A stretch of 15,311 nt of DNA, from the NCBI GenBank assembly GCA_003131665.1, contig PKWA01000050.1, positions 9,959 through 25,269 of the forward strand, in the 5' to 3' direction. The DNA comes from Acidimicrobiaceae bacterium (GTDB lineage: Bacteria; Actinomycetota; Acidimicrobiia; Acidimicrobiales; RAAP-2). The position numbers and the translations under genes were made by a program. This document shows positions 1-6,398 of this stretch, piece after piece (within the stretch, counting starts at the first letter, position 1; every line of letters starts with the position of its first letter). The notes under the pieces were generated by a model. The model was not told where the DNA came from. It made no database searches and worked only from the letters and a program-made list of their open reading frames with translations.

Positions 1-185
1 TCTTCGCCAAGGATCCCGAGCGAGCTGCTCGACGGCTCATCCACGTTCCCGTAGGTCGTTTCGCCGAGCCCGAAGAGATCGCCAGCGCCGTGTTGTTTCT
101 CGCAAGCGATGACTCCTCGTTCGTCACCGCCTCGACGTTTCTCGTCGACGGAGGCATCCACGGCGCGTACGTCACGCCCCTTTAG
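1..185 (+). CDS. Short-chain dehydrogenase/reductase, C-terminal fragment (5' end outside window)
   Basis: The frame starting at base 3 is open to a TAG at 183-185 and gives 60 residues with no start codon needed, so the gene begins upstream of the window. The fragment reads like the C-terminal end of a classical SDR: a [20 protein letters not shown] segment followed by [12 protein letters not shown], the usual last strand and closing VDGG of NAD(P)-dependent SDRs. The cofactor-binding and catalytic YxxxK parts lie outside, so the substrate cannot be inferred. The gene converges on the cysteine synthase-like gene with a 16-bp gap. Another SDR and a mycofactocin cluster lie nearby, so this may be another mycofactocin-linked dehydrogenase, but the fragment does not show the diagnostic insertion region. 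The family call is strong and the function is open. Confidence 0.85.
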   Translation, partial: FAKDPERAARRLIHVPVGRFAEPEEIASAVLFLASDDSSFVTASTFLVDGGIHGAYVTPL

Positions 186-201
186 ACAACGCGGCTAGCT
201 C

Positions 202-1131
202 TCAGTTCGTCGTCGACACCGCTGGGATGAAGTGTTCGCTGAGGTACTTCTCGCCTTCGTCACAGAGAATCGTCACCACGGTGGCCGAGTCGTTAAGTTC
301 ATCTCGAAGTTGTCGCGCGGCGATCATGTTGGCCCCCGAACTCGGCCCCACCAGGAGTCCATGCTCGCGAGCAAGTCGTCGCATCTCGGCGACGGCGTCG
401 TCACTGTGCACGGCGATCACGCGGTCGACCATGGAGGCGTGACGGCGATAGATGGTGGGGATAAAACCATCGGCGATGCCTTCAATCTGGTGAAGTCCGG
501 TATCGCCACACTGAATCGTGCACGATTCGCTGGGCTCAAGCGCCACCACCAGCACGTCCGGGTTCACGTCGCGAAAAGCCTGGCCCACGCCAATCAGTGT
601 CCCGCCCGTACCGACGCCCATGACAAAGGCGTCGGGCATTCGACCCGAGGGTAGTTGACCGAGGATCTCGGGGCCGAGCGACGTGCGATTCTCCTCGACG
701 TTCCACTCCGACTCGAACTGGTGCGGCGCGAAGTACCCCGGTAGGTCGCCCAGTCGACTCGCCTCGTCGAGCGCCTCGTTCACGTGAAACGTGCCCACGG
801 TGAGCATTCGCGCTCCAAAGGCCCGCGAGATCGCGGCCCGCTCGGGGCTGAGTCCTTCGGGCATCACGACGAGCATCTGATAGCCCAACACCGCGGCCAC
901 CATGCTCATGGCGTTGCCCGTGTTGCCACTCGAGGCCTCCACGATGGTATCGCCGGGCTTGAGCAGCCCTTCGCGCGCGGCCCGCTCGATGATGTATCGA
1001 GCCATTCGCGCCTTGATGGAGCCCGAGGGATTGAGGTACTCGAGCTTCACAAAGATGCCGTCGACTTCAAGGAGGGGCGTGGAGCCAATGGCGTCGAGCA
1101 CCGTGGCCCCGGCGCGGTACTTAGAGGTCAT
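202..1131 (-). CDS. PLP-dependent cysteine synthase / cystathionine beta-synthase-like enzyme
   Basis: A 309-residue fold-type II PLP enzyme, typical in length for O-acetylserine sulfhydrylase (CysK/CysM). The N-terminus has GSTPL, then NPSGSIKAR with the expected Schiff-base lysine at K40, an ASSGNTG substrate loop near residues 66-72, a GTGGT phosphate-binding loop near 173-177, and GPSSGAN near 262-268. Family chemistry is beta-replacement on an activated serine, releasing cysteine or a related amino acid in the cytoplasm; the exact donor and nucleophile cannot be read here. The start ATG at 1131 has a GGGGGAG ribosome site 7 nt upstream. It follows homospermidine synthase on the same strand across 129 bp, so it may be the last gene of the long minus-strand run starting at mftA or may have its own promoter. 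No C-terminal CBS domain is present. Confidence 0.85.
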   Translation of the reverse strand: MTSKYRAGATVLDAIGSTPLLEVDGIFVKLEYLNPSGSIKARMARYIIERAAREGLLKPGDTIVEASSGNTGNAMSMVAAVLGYQMLVVMPEGLSPERAAISRAFGARMLTVGTFHVNEALDEASRLGDLPGYFAPHQFESEWNVEENRTSLGPEILGQLPSGRMPDAFVMGVGTGGTLIGVGQAFRDVNPDVLVVALEPSESCTIQCGDTGLHQIEGIADGFIPTIYRRHASMVDRVIAVHSDDAVAEMRRLAREHGLLVGPSSGANMIAARQLRDELNDSATVVTILCDEGEKYLSEHFIPAVSTTN

Positions 1132-1260
1132 ACCTCATCTCCCCCTCGGCATTTTCCCTTATCCACCCTACGTCGGACCCGCTTTGGCGGCCGATCCAAT
1201 TCTCGACCCGTGTCGCATCGCGTTCGAGGAGCGATTTCTTCGTGGAAGGCAGTGAAACAC
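1132..1260. other. Intergenic spacer between homospermidine synthase and cysteine synthase-like gene
   Basis: 129 bp without a supported gene. A small open frame on the minus strand here (up to 1324) overlaps the end of homospermidine synthase and looks like no known family. Only a very short stem (CCGC/GCGG around a TTTG loop, near 1180) is visible, without a following T-run, so I do not call a terminator. The spacer could carry a promoter for the gene at 202-1131, but no convincing -35/-10 pair was found. Confidence 0.4.
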
Positions 1261-2718
1261 CTAAGGGATAAGAAAGTTCGCGAACTGCCACGGATCGTCG
1301 CGCTCGAGCTTCCGTCCCGCCCACTGGTCGAACCAGTTCGCGTGCGCGCTTACCGGATCCCAGTCAAGGGGGCCGGACCACATGGATCCAAGGTACGGCA
1401 CGGCCACTTCGAGTATCTCGCGCCAGGGCAACTCGTCAGGTACGCGTACTCCCGAGCGAGGCGAGTCGAGCAGCCACTGCACCGCGCCGAGGATCGACGC
1501 CGCCACTTGAATGGTCGTCGCGTTTTGGTGGGGCGCGAGGTCACGAGCTTCCTCAATGGTGGTGCGTGTGCCGGTCCACCACGACTTATAGGGATGGCCC
1601 ATCACGAGCACGCCGAGTTCATCACGGCCCGAAATGATCTCATCGTTCATGATGCGCTGGTGAGTGGGAAACGCGTACTCACGGCCTTCGAGTTCGATGA
1701 AGCTGGCCCACGCCGCGTCAGAGGGACAGTAGGCGTAGTGCACGGTCGGGCGATAGATGGCGGTGTCGCCGTCCCAGACCGTCAAATGATCACAGATCGT
1801 GAAGGCCTCACCGTGGCGAATAACCATGCCCACGATCGGTCCCGAGGGCACCATCGAATGCACCAGGGTTTTGTGCGCCATCTGAGCAAAGCAGATCTGA
1901 TTTCGCGGTCCGTCACCCTCGTGAGTTCGACCGAGGGCCGGCAACGTGCGCTCGTGGGTTCCCCATCCCACTTCGGCGGGTGCCACCCCTTCTTCATAGA
2001 AGCCGTCCACACTCCAGGTATTGACGAACTCTCCTACTTCCTTCGGCCGGTCGGCAATCTGGGTGTCGCGCTCGGCAATGTGGATTGACTTCACATCGAG
2101 CAGATGAGCCAACACGTTGTAGCGCTCCGTCGATAGCGAGTCGCGAATCTGCTCATGTCGTTCTGAGAGGAGTCCATCGCGCAGTACGGCGTGAGCGATC
2201 TCACTTAAGGCCTGTTTCGTGAAGTGGCTTACCAGGCCGGGGTTGGCGCCGTGCTCTACGACTGCAGAGGGTCCTGTGTTCGAGCCCCAGCCCGCGATTT
2301 GGCGACGAAGCGCCATGTGTCGCCAGTAGAGCGTGCGCTCTTGAGGTGACGCGCTCGCGGGGTCGAGAAAGGGGTCCCACACCTCGGTCGAGGTGTTGAG
2401 ATATCGAACGTTATGAACTCGGCACCAGTCGAGCAGTTCATTGAGTCCGATGTTCCAAGCGAGGTCAATCAGCAAGTCCCCGTCGCCCAGCAATCGCTCC
2501 AGCGTCGACTCAAGATTCTCTGGCGTGATCTCCAGGCGTTGGTAGTGAACGCCACGTTCCAGCGACGACGCAATTCTCTCCCGATTGTCTCGACTCTCGA
2601 GCACCGTCACCGACGACGGCTCGAAGTTGAAGTGATCAAGCAGCAAGGGAAGTAGACACTGAACGACGGATCCACATCCGAGAATGACCACACGACCGGG
2701 CATTGCGTTTTCGCTCAA
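1261..2718 (-). CDS. hss: Homospermidine synthase (saccharopine dehydrogenase-like fold)
   Basis: A 485-residue protein, close to the usual ~470-480 of bacterial homospermidine synthase. It begins with a Rossmann segment VVILGCGSVVQ, continues with YLNTSTEVWDPF around residues 145-160, and has the family-typical VVEHGANPGLVSHF segment. Known activity: NAD-dependent condensation of two putrescines (or putrescine with spermidine) to homospermidine in the cytosol, with NADH held during the cycle. The start is probably the TTG at 2718, preceded by GAGAGG at 6-nt spacing; an in-frame ATG at 2703 is the alternative and lacks a clear ribosome site. It lies 95 bp downstream of the mycofactocin-type SDR on the same strand. 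No frameshift or missing block was noticed. Substrate preference between putrescine and related diamines is inferred from family only. Confidence 0.88.
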   Translation of the reverse strand: MSENAMPGRVVILGCGSVVQCLLPLLLDHFNFEPSSVTVLESRDNRERIASSLERGVHYQRLEITPENLESTLERLLGDGDLLIDLAWNIGLNELLDWCRVHNVRYLNTSTEVWDPFLDPASASPQERTLYWRHMALRRQIAGWGSNTGPSAVVEHGANPGLVSHFTKQALSEIAHAVLRDGLLSERHEQIRDSLSTERYNVLAHLLDVKSIHIAERDTQIADRPKEVGEFVNTWSVDGFYEEGVAPAEVGWGTHERTLPALGRTHEGDGPRNQICFAQMAHKTLVHSMVPSGPIVGMVIRHGEAFTICDHLTVWDGDTAIYRPTVHYAYCPSDAAWASFIELEGREYAFPTHQRIMNDEIISGRDELGVLVMGHPYKSWWTGTRTTIEEARDLAPHQNATTIQVAASILGAVQWLLDSPRSGVRVPDELPWREILEVAVPYLGSMWSGPLDWDPVSAHANWFDQWAGRKLERDDPWQFANFLIP

Positions 2719-2813
2719 TTACGACCTCTCACGACTGTCAGTGATGGCGATGAGCCACGAGCGAGCCTATCGCTAAATGCTCGATGAACTCGTGCCGGAC
2801 ACACTCCGCGACC
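2719..2813. other. Spacer between SDR and homospermidine synthase
   Basis: 95 bp. It holds the GAGAGG ribosome site of homospermidine synthase (minus strand, just above 2718) and imperfect GAGCC/GCGAT repeats around 2751-2775. The length would allow an internal promoter, but no clear -10 element could be assigned. Confidence 0.35.
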
Positions 2814-3599
2814 CTACGAAACCGTCATACCGCCATCAACGGCGATGTCCGCGCCGGTGATGGCCGATGACGACGGCGAACAGAGCCACGAGATCGACGC
2901 CGCCACCTCGAGAGGATCGATCAGTCGTCCGATGGGTTGCTGCGCCGCGAACGACTCTCCGCTCTCGAGTCCGTAGACGCGCGCCGAGGCTTCGAGGATG
3001 GCCGTACGCGTTGATCCCGGGCTGACGGCGTTGGCCGTGACGCCGTATTCGGCCAAATCCATCGCCACCGCGCGGATCAGTCCCACGACGGCGTGCTTGG
3101 CCGCGGAGTACGCGGCGAGGTGACGCAGACCGAGCGAGCCGGCCGCCGACGCCACCGCCACAATGCGCCCGTGGGCGTTCGGACCATTTTCAATCAAGGT
3201 CGGCGCGGCCGCTTCGATGAGTCGACGGGTGCCTAACACGTTGACCGACCAGACCGCGTCCCACGCGCCGTCACTGATCTGCCAGAGCGGCGCGCCCCCG
3301 GCCACGACCCCCGCACAGGCGACCACGGCGTCGAGGCGACCAAAGTGGCGCGTTGCGGTCTCGACCGCGAGTTGCATGTCAGTGGCGCTTCTGACGTCAC
3401 CGACAAGACCGAGCACGGCGTCGCCGTGTCGAGCAACGACGGCGTCGAGGTCGCCGGGTGTCGCCAGAGCGTAGGGCACGTCCACAATGTCGCGACAGCG
3501 ATCGACCGCGATGACGCGATAGCCCTCGTTGACCAGCACGTCCACGGTGGCGGCGCCGATGCCGCGCGCGGCCCCGGTGACGATCGCGACGCGGCTCAT
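2814..3599 (-). CDS. Mycofactocin-associated short-chain dehydrogenase/reductase
   Basis: A 261-residue classical SDR. TGAARGIG at residues 8-15 binds the nicotinamide cofactor, N120 and S151 with Y164-x3-K168 form the catalytic set, and VDGG closes the C-terminus. After the second strand (VDRC, residue ~33) there are extra residues before the GDVRS segment (68-71); insertions near the NAD site are a known mark of mycofactocin-coupled SDRs, which hold NAD(H) non-exchangeably and pass electrons to mycofactocin. The ATG at 3599 shares its A with the mftD stop (TGATG), indicating translational coupling; a TTG one codon upstream is possible but less likely. The position directly after mftD matches mycofactocin SDR subfamilies described from such loci. 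The alcohol substrate is unknown. Confidence 0.88.
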   Translation of the reverse strand: MSRVAIVTGAARGIGAATVDVLVNEGYRVIAVDRCRDIVDVPYALATPGDLDAVVARHGDAVLGLVGDVRSATDMQLAVETATRHFGRLDAVVACAGVVAGGAPLWQISDGAWDAVWSVNVLGTRRLIEAAAPTLIENGPNAHGRIVAVASAAGSLGLRHLAAYSAAKHAVVGLIRAVAMDLAEYGVTANAVSPGSTRTAILEASARVYGLESGESFAAQQPIGRLIDPLEVAASISWLCSPSSSAITGADIAVDGGMTVS

Positions 3600-4768
3600 C
3601 AACCGAGCTTTCGAAAGAAGTCCGCCGGAGCCACGACGTCGGTGCGATCCAGTTCCTTGACGTCTGACTTAGCGAGTCCGAGCAGCGCCGAATCAATGCC
3701 GCCGCGCAGCACGTCGAGCACATTCTCCACGCCGCTTTGACCTGCCGCGGCCAGTCCCCACAGGTACGCGCGTCCGATCATGACCGCGTTCGCGCCAAGA
3801 GCCAGCGCCTTGACGACGTCGCTCCCTCGTCTTATACCCCCATCGAGCAGTACTTCAATCTGATCGCCGACCGCATCCACGACTGCTGGCAGCGCTCGAA
3901 TCGGTGCCGGCGTGCCGTCGAGATTGTTGCCCCCGTGATTCGACACCGACAGCGCGGTGGCGCCTAAGTCCACCACGCGTTTTGCGTCGTCTACACGGCA
4001 CACTCCTTTGACCATGAAGGGACCCTCCCACTGTGAGCGCAGCCACGCCACGTCGGACCAACTCGGCAACGTGCTCTGCATCCACTCGTGGTACGCGCCA
4101 AAGAATGTTGGAGCCTTCTCGCCGGGAGCCGCCATGTTGGGCGTCGTGAGGGAAGGTAAGTGACCGGTCTTGGCGAAGGACCAGAGCCATCGCGGTCGGG
4201 CCAGCACGCCCGGCGCCAACTTCGTCACGGCCTTCATATTGATCTTCTCGGGGATCCAGGGACTGCCCCAGTCACGACCGTTGGCGAAGGACCAGTCGAG
4301 CGTGAGGATGATCCCCTTCGCCCCCGCGTTCTTCGCCCGTTCGAGTCGTTGTAATAAGGTGTCGCGGCTCCCCGACCAGTACAACTGGAAGAAGACCTGA
4401 TCGCTGACGGCGCACACGTCTTCAACGGAGTAACTGGCAAATGAACTGAGCCCCATCGCGACCCCTCGATTGGCGGCGGCTCGGGCAACGGCTACTTCGC
4501 CACCCGGGTGCACGGCTTGCACACCCGTGGGCGACAGCAGTACCGGCATCGAGACCGATTGGCCCATGACGGTCGTGGCCGTAGAGCGCTCGTTAAAGAG
4601 ACCCGCGACGTGCGGGGCGAAGCCCAATTGGTCGAAGGACGTCAAGTTGTCGTTCGCCGAGAGCCCTTTTTCGGAGCCCGCCACCAGCGCGCCATAGACG
4701 GACTTGGGAAGACGTTTCTCGGCCCGACGTTGCGCGATCGCCACGGTCTCGAACCACGAACTCGCCAT
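3599..4768 (-). CDS. mftD: MftD, mycofactocin biosynthesis FMN-dependent oxidase
   Basis: A 389-residue member of the FMN-dependent 2-hydroxy-acid dehydrogenase family. Visible family parts are the LSPTGVQ flavin segment (79-85), K254 in MVKGV, SNHGG (276-280) and LLDGGIRRGSDV (307-318). In lactate/glycolate oxidases SNHGG is followed by R-Q; here it is N281-N282, so the substrate-carboxylate arginine of lactate dehydrogenases is absent, in keeping with MftD acting not on lactate but on AHDP, which it oxidatively deaminates to premycofactocin. The open frame extends up to 4939, but the added 57 residues overlap mftC and look non-coding; the ATG at 4768 follows a G-rich GGGGGA site and gives a normal family N-terminus. 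It lies 53 nt after mftC and overlaps the next SDR start. Confidence 0.93.
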   Translation of the reverse strand: MASSWFETVAIAQRRAEKRLPKSVYGALVAGSEKGLSANDNLTSFDQLGFAPHVAGLFNERSTATTVMGQSVSMPVLLSPTGVQAVHPGGEVAVARAAANRGVAMGLSSFASYSVEDVCAVSDQVFFQLYWSGSRDTLLQRLERAKNAGAKGIILTLDWSFANGRDWGSPWIPEKINMKAVTKLAPGVLARPRWLWSFAKTGHLPSLTTPNMAAPGEKAPTFFGAYHEWMQSTLPSWSDVAWLRSQWEGPFMVKGVCRVDDAKRVVDLGATALSVSNHGGNNLDGTPAPIRALPAVVDAVGDQIEVLLDGGIRRGSDVVKALALGANAVMIGRAYLWGLAAAGQSGVENVLDVLRGGIDSALLGLAKSDVKELDRTDVVAPADFFRKLG

Positions 4769-4821
4769 CTGTCCCCCGTTAGAACTCACTGCGAGACTAC
4801 TTGAGCGTCTTTCGAGCTTCC

Positions 4822-5943
4822 TCAGGCCGAGCGCGCAGAAAGGCCCACCGGCACTCTCTTGGAGTGATCCGGTGACGAGAGCGGGCGGATCGAAACGCGC
4901 TTGCTCGCAAGCGCCGTTTCGCCGTGTCCAAAGACGCACTCGGGATCGGGGTCGGACATCTCAAGTCCCGTGAAGAACTTGGCCGCCATGCACCCTCCTC
5001 GACATGCGTCGTAGGCGCCGCACGAACCACAGGCCCCCGGGTTTCCCGGTTCGCGCAAGGAACGAAACAGTTCACTCTCGCTCCACACCGCACCAAAGCC
5101 GGCGTCGCGAATGTTGCCGGCGAGAAACTCATCGTGGATGACGAACGGACAGGCGTACACGTCGCCCACCGGATCGATCAAACACACGACCCGTCCCGCG
5201 CCACAGAGGTTGAGTCCCTCGAGGGGGGGGCCGAGCGCCGAGAGATGAAAGAACGAGTCGCCGGTCAAGACGTTGGGCCGATCTATCAGCCACTTATAGA
5301 GCCGTCGATTCTGTTCGAGTGTGGGGTGCAACTCGTTCCACACGTTCGCCCCCCGACCCGAGGGCCGCAGGCGCGTGAGACGAAGCTCGGCTCCATAGGA
5401 CTGCGCCAGCGCTTCAAATTCGCCCAGTTGCTCGACGCTCTCGCGGGTCATGACGACCGAGATCTTGAACTGGCCAAAGTTCGCGTCGCGCAGGTTGTCC
5501 ATTGCGCGTCGGGCGATTTCGTAACTACCTTTCCCGCGAATTCGATCGTTGGTCGGGGCGTCCACGCCGTCAATCGAGATCTGTATGTCGAGATAGTCAA
5601 TGCCAGCCAAGCGTTGGGCGGCTGCTTGGTCAATGCGCGAACCGTTTGTTGAGAATTTCACGCCCACGTGCTGGTCCACCGCGTGTTCGACCAATTCAAA
5701 GAAGTCATGTCGAATCATCGGCTCACCCCCACCGATGTTGACGTAAAAGATCTGCATTGCGGCGATTTCGTCAATCAAACTCTTCGCTTCTATCGTCGAA
5801 AGTTCTCGCGGGTCACGGCGCCCCGACGACGATAGACAGTGGGTACAAGCCAGATTGCACGCGTAGGTCAACTCCCACGTGAGACAGATCGGCGCGGCCA
5901 GACCACGTTCGAAGCGTTGTCGTAAGGACGTATCAGCGCCCAT
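4822..5943 (-). CDS. mftC: MftC, radical SAM/SPASM mycofactocin maturase
   Basis: A 373-residue enzyme. The radical SAM cluster motif is C29-x3-C33-x2-C36 in TYACNLACTHC, preceded by the MftC-typical APICLTWEL. The GGGEP SAM segment is at 71-75. The SPASM region supplies further cysteines at C247, C254, C265, C305, C308, C314, C318 and C336. Known role: it removes CO2 from the C-terminal tyrosine of MftA and then joins it to the penultimate valine by a C-C bond, using SAM and needing MftB. The open frame runs up to 6009, but the ATG at 5943 fits family length and overlaps the mftB end by 11 nt, suggesting coupled translation. A run of eight G on the plus strand near 5223-5230 (codons for G-P-P) does not disturb the frame. 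Confidence 0.97.
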   Translation of the reverse strand: MGADTSLRQRFERGLAAPICLTWELTYACNLACTHCLSSSGRRDPRELSTIEAKSLIDEIAAMQIFYVNIGGGEPMIRHDFFELVEHAVDQHVGVKFSTNGSRIDQAAAQRLAGIDYLDIQISIDGVDAPTNDRIRGKGSYEIARRAMDNLRDANFGQFKISVVMTRESVEQLGEFEALAQSYGAELRLTRLRPSGRGANVWNELHPTLEQNRRLYKWLIDRPNVLTGDSFFHLSALGPPLEGLNLCGAGRVVCLIDPVGDVYACPFVIHDEFLAGNIRDAGFGAVWSESELFRSLREPGNPGACGSCGAYDACRGGCMAAKFFTGLEMSDPDPECVFGHGETALASKRVSIRPLSSPDHSKRVPVGLSARSA

Positions 5944-6214
5944 CGAGCAGTCCCGAACGCTGCAGCGAACCGAGCGCTGCCAGGCACCGATCACGTTGTT
6001 CGGGCGCAACGAGGGCGCCGATCGCCTCCTCGGCGCTCGCGAATTCGCCGAGACGTCGCACCAGTTCGAGGAGCTCGCGCGACTTTAGAAACACCAGACG
6101 GCGTGTGCCGTGATGGTATGCCAGAGCCCCGAACGTTTCGTCGCGCAGCGAGACCTGCGAACTGAGTTGCCAGTACCGCGACGCATCAAAGGCGTCGATA
6201 CTTACCAGCGACAC
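5933..6214 (-). CDS. mftB: MftB, mycofactocin precursor chaperone (RiPP recognition element)
   Basis: A 93-residue protein of the MftB family, a PqqD-like winged-helix RiPP recognition element that binds the MftA leader and delivers it to MftC. The segments seen are an N-terminal half with ALAYHHGTRRLVFLKS and a C-terminal helical half ending LQRSGLLDGR; the motif of Tyr/His followed by Gly-Thr-Arg-Arg-Leu is the recognisable family core. The start is a GTG at 6214, only 3 nt after the mftA stop, and a G-rich stretch at the end of mftA can act as its ribosome site. The end overlaps mftC by 11 nt. Precursor, chaperone and maturase are therefore likely produced from one transcript in fixed ratio. 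Confidence 0.93.
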   Translation of the reverse strand: MSLVSIDAFDASRYWQLSSQVSLRDETFGALAYHHGTRRLVFLKSRELLELVRRLGEFASAEEAIGALVAPEQRDRCLAALGSLQRSGLLDGR

Positions 6215-6217
6215 GAT

Positions 6218-6325
6218 TTAGTACACCCCGCAGAGTCCGTCGATGGAGACTTCTTCCACGAGCAGTTCTTCACTAACTTCCATCTCGTCGGTGTCCTCAT
6301 CGACGGTCATCGTTTCCGGTGTCAC
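6218..6325 (-). CDS. mftA: MftA, mycofactocin precursor peptide
   Basis: A 35-residue acidic peptide too small for usual gene callers. From the GTG at 6325 it runs through an acidic leader rich in Glu and Asp (including EELLVEEVSIDG) and ends in IDGLCGVY before a TAA at 6218-6220. The conserved C-terminus of MftA is IDGMCGVY; only Met is replaced by Leu. The final Val-Tyr becomes the mycofactocin core after MftC chemistry and proteolysis. GGAGG lies 4 nt upstream of the GTG; the internal ATG at 6310 would have no ribosome site, and no in-frame start lies upstream. mftB follows after 3 nt. An 8-codon frame with its own ribosome site ends on the mftA start codon and may couple translation. Confidence 0.96.
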   Translation of the reverse strand: MTPETMTVDEDTDEMEVSEELLVEEVSIDGLCGVY

Positions 6326-6348
6326 GGTTCCTCCTTGAACGAATCCAT
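6322..6348 (-). CDS. Possible 8-codon leader peptide overlapping the mftA start
   Basis: On the minus strand an ATG at 6348 opens the frame MDSFKEEP and ends at a TGA (6324-6322) that overlaps the mftA GTG (sequence GTGA). It is preceded by GAGGAAGG about 4 nt upstream, a ribosome site at least as good as that of mftA itself. Such an overlap would let ribosomes terminate and restart on mftA. There is no conservation evidence; it may be chance. Confidence 0.3.
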   Translation of the reverse strand: MDSFKEEP

Positions 6349-6398
6349 TCTGCCTTCCTCGAAGTGCGTCGGGCGGTCAAGCGTGCGAGACTCCCAGC
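6326..6398. promoter_or_regulatory. Divergent mftA/mftF control region
   Basis: 73 bp separate the mftA and mftF starts and must hold the 5' signals of both. On the minus strand there is a TTGACC (6380-6375) that could be a -35, but no good -10 at normal spacing was found. On the plus strand no ribosome site or -10 in front of the mftF GTG is obvious. No TetR-type (MftR) palindrome was recognised. Confidence 0.4.

Noticed and set aside
784..2088. 434-residue open frame on the plus strand
   Set aside because: It lies antisense to the cysteine synthase-like gene and homospermidine synthase, is low-complexity Arg/His-rich and matches no family I recognise.
4769..4939. 57-residue N-terminal extension of mftD
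   Set aside because: It overlaps the 3' end of mftC and does not resemble the family; ATG 4768 starts the conserved region and has a G-rich ribosome site.
5223..5230. Run of eight G inside mftC as a possible frameshift or phase-variable tract
   Set aside because: The mftC frame is intact on both sides and all SPASM cysteines follow; nothing suggests switching.
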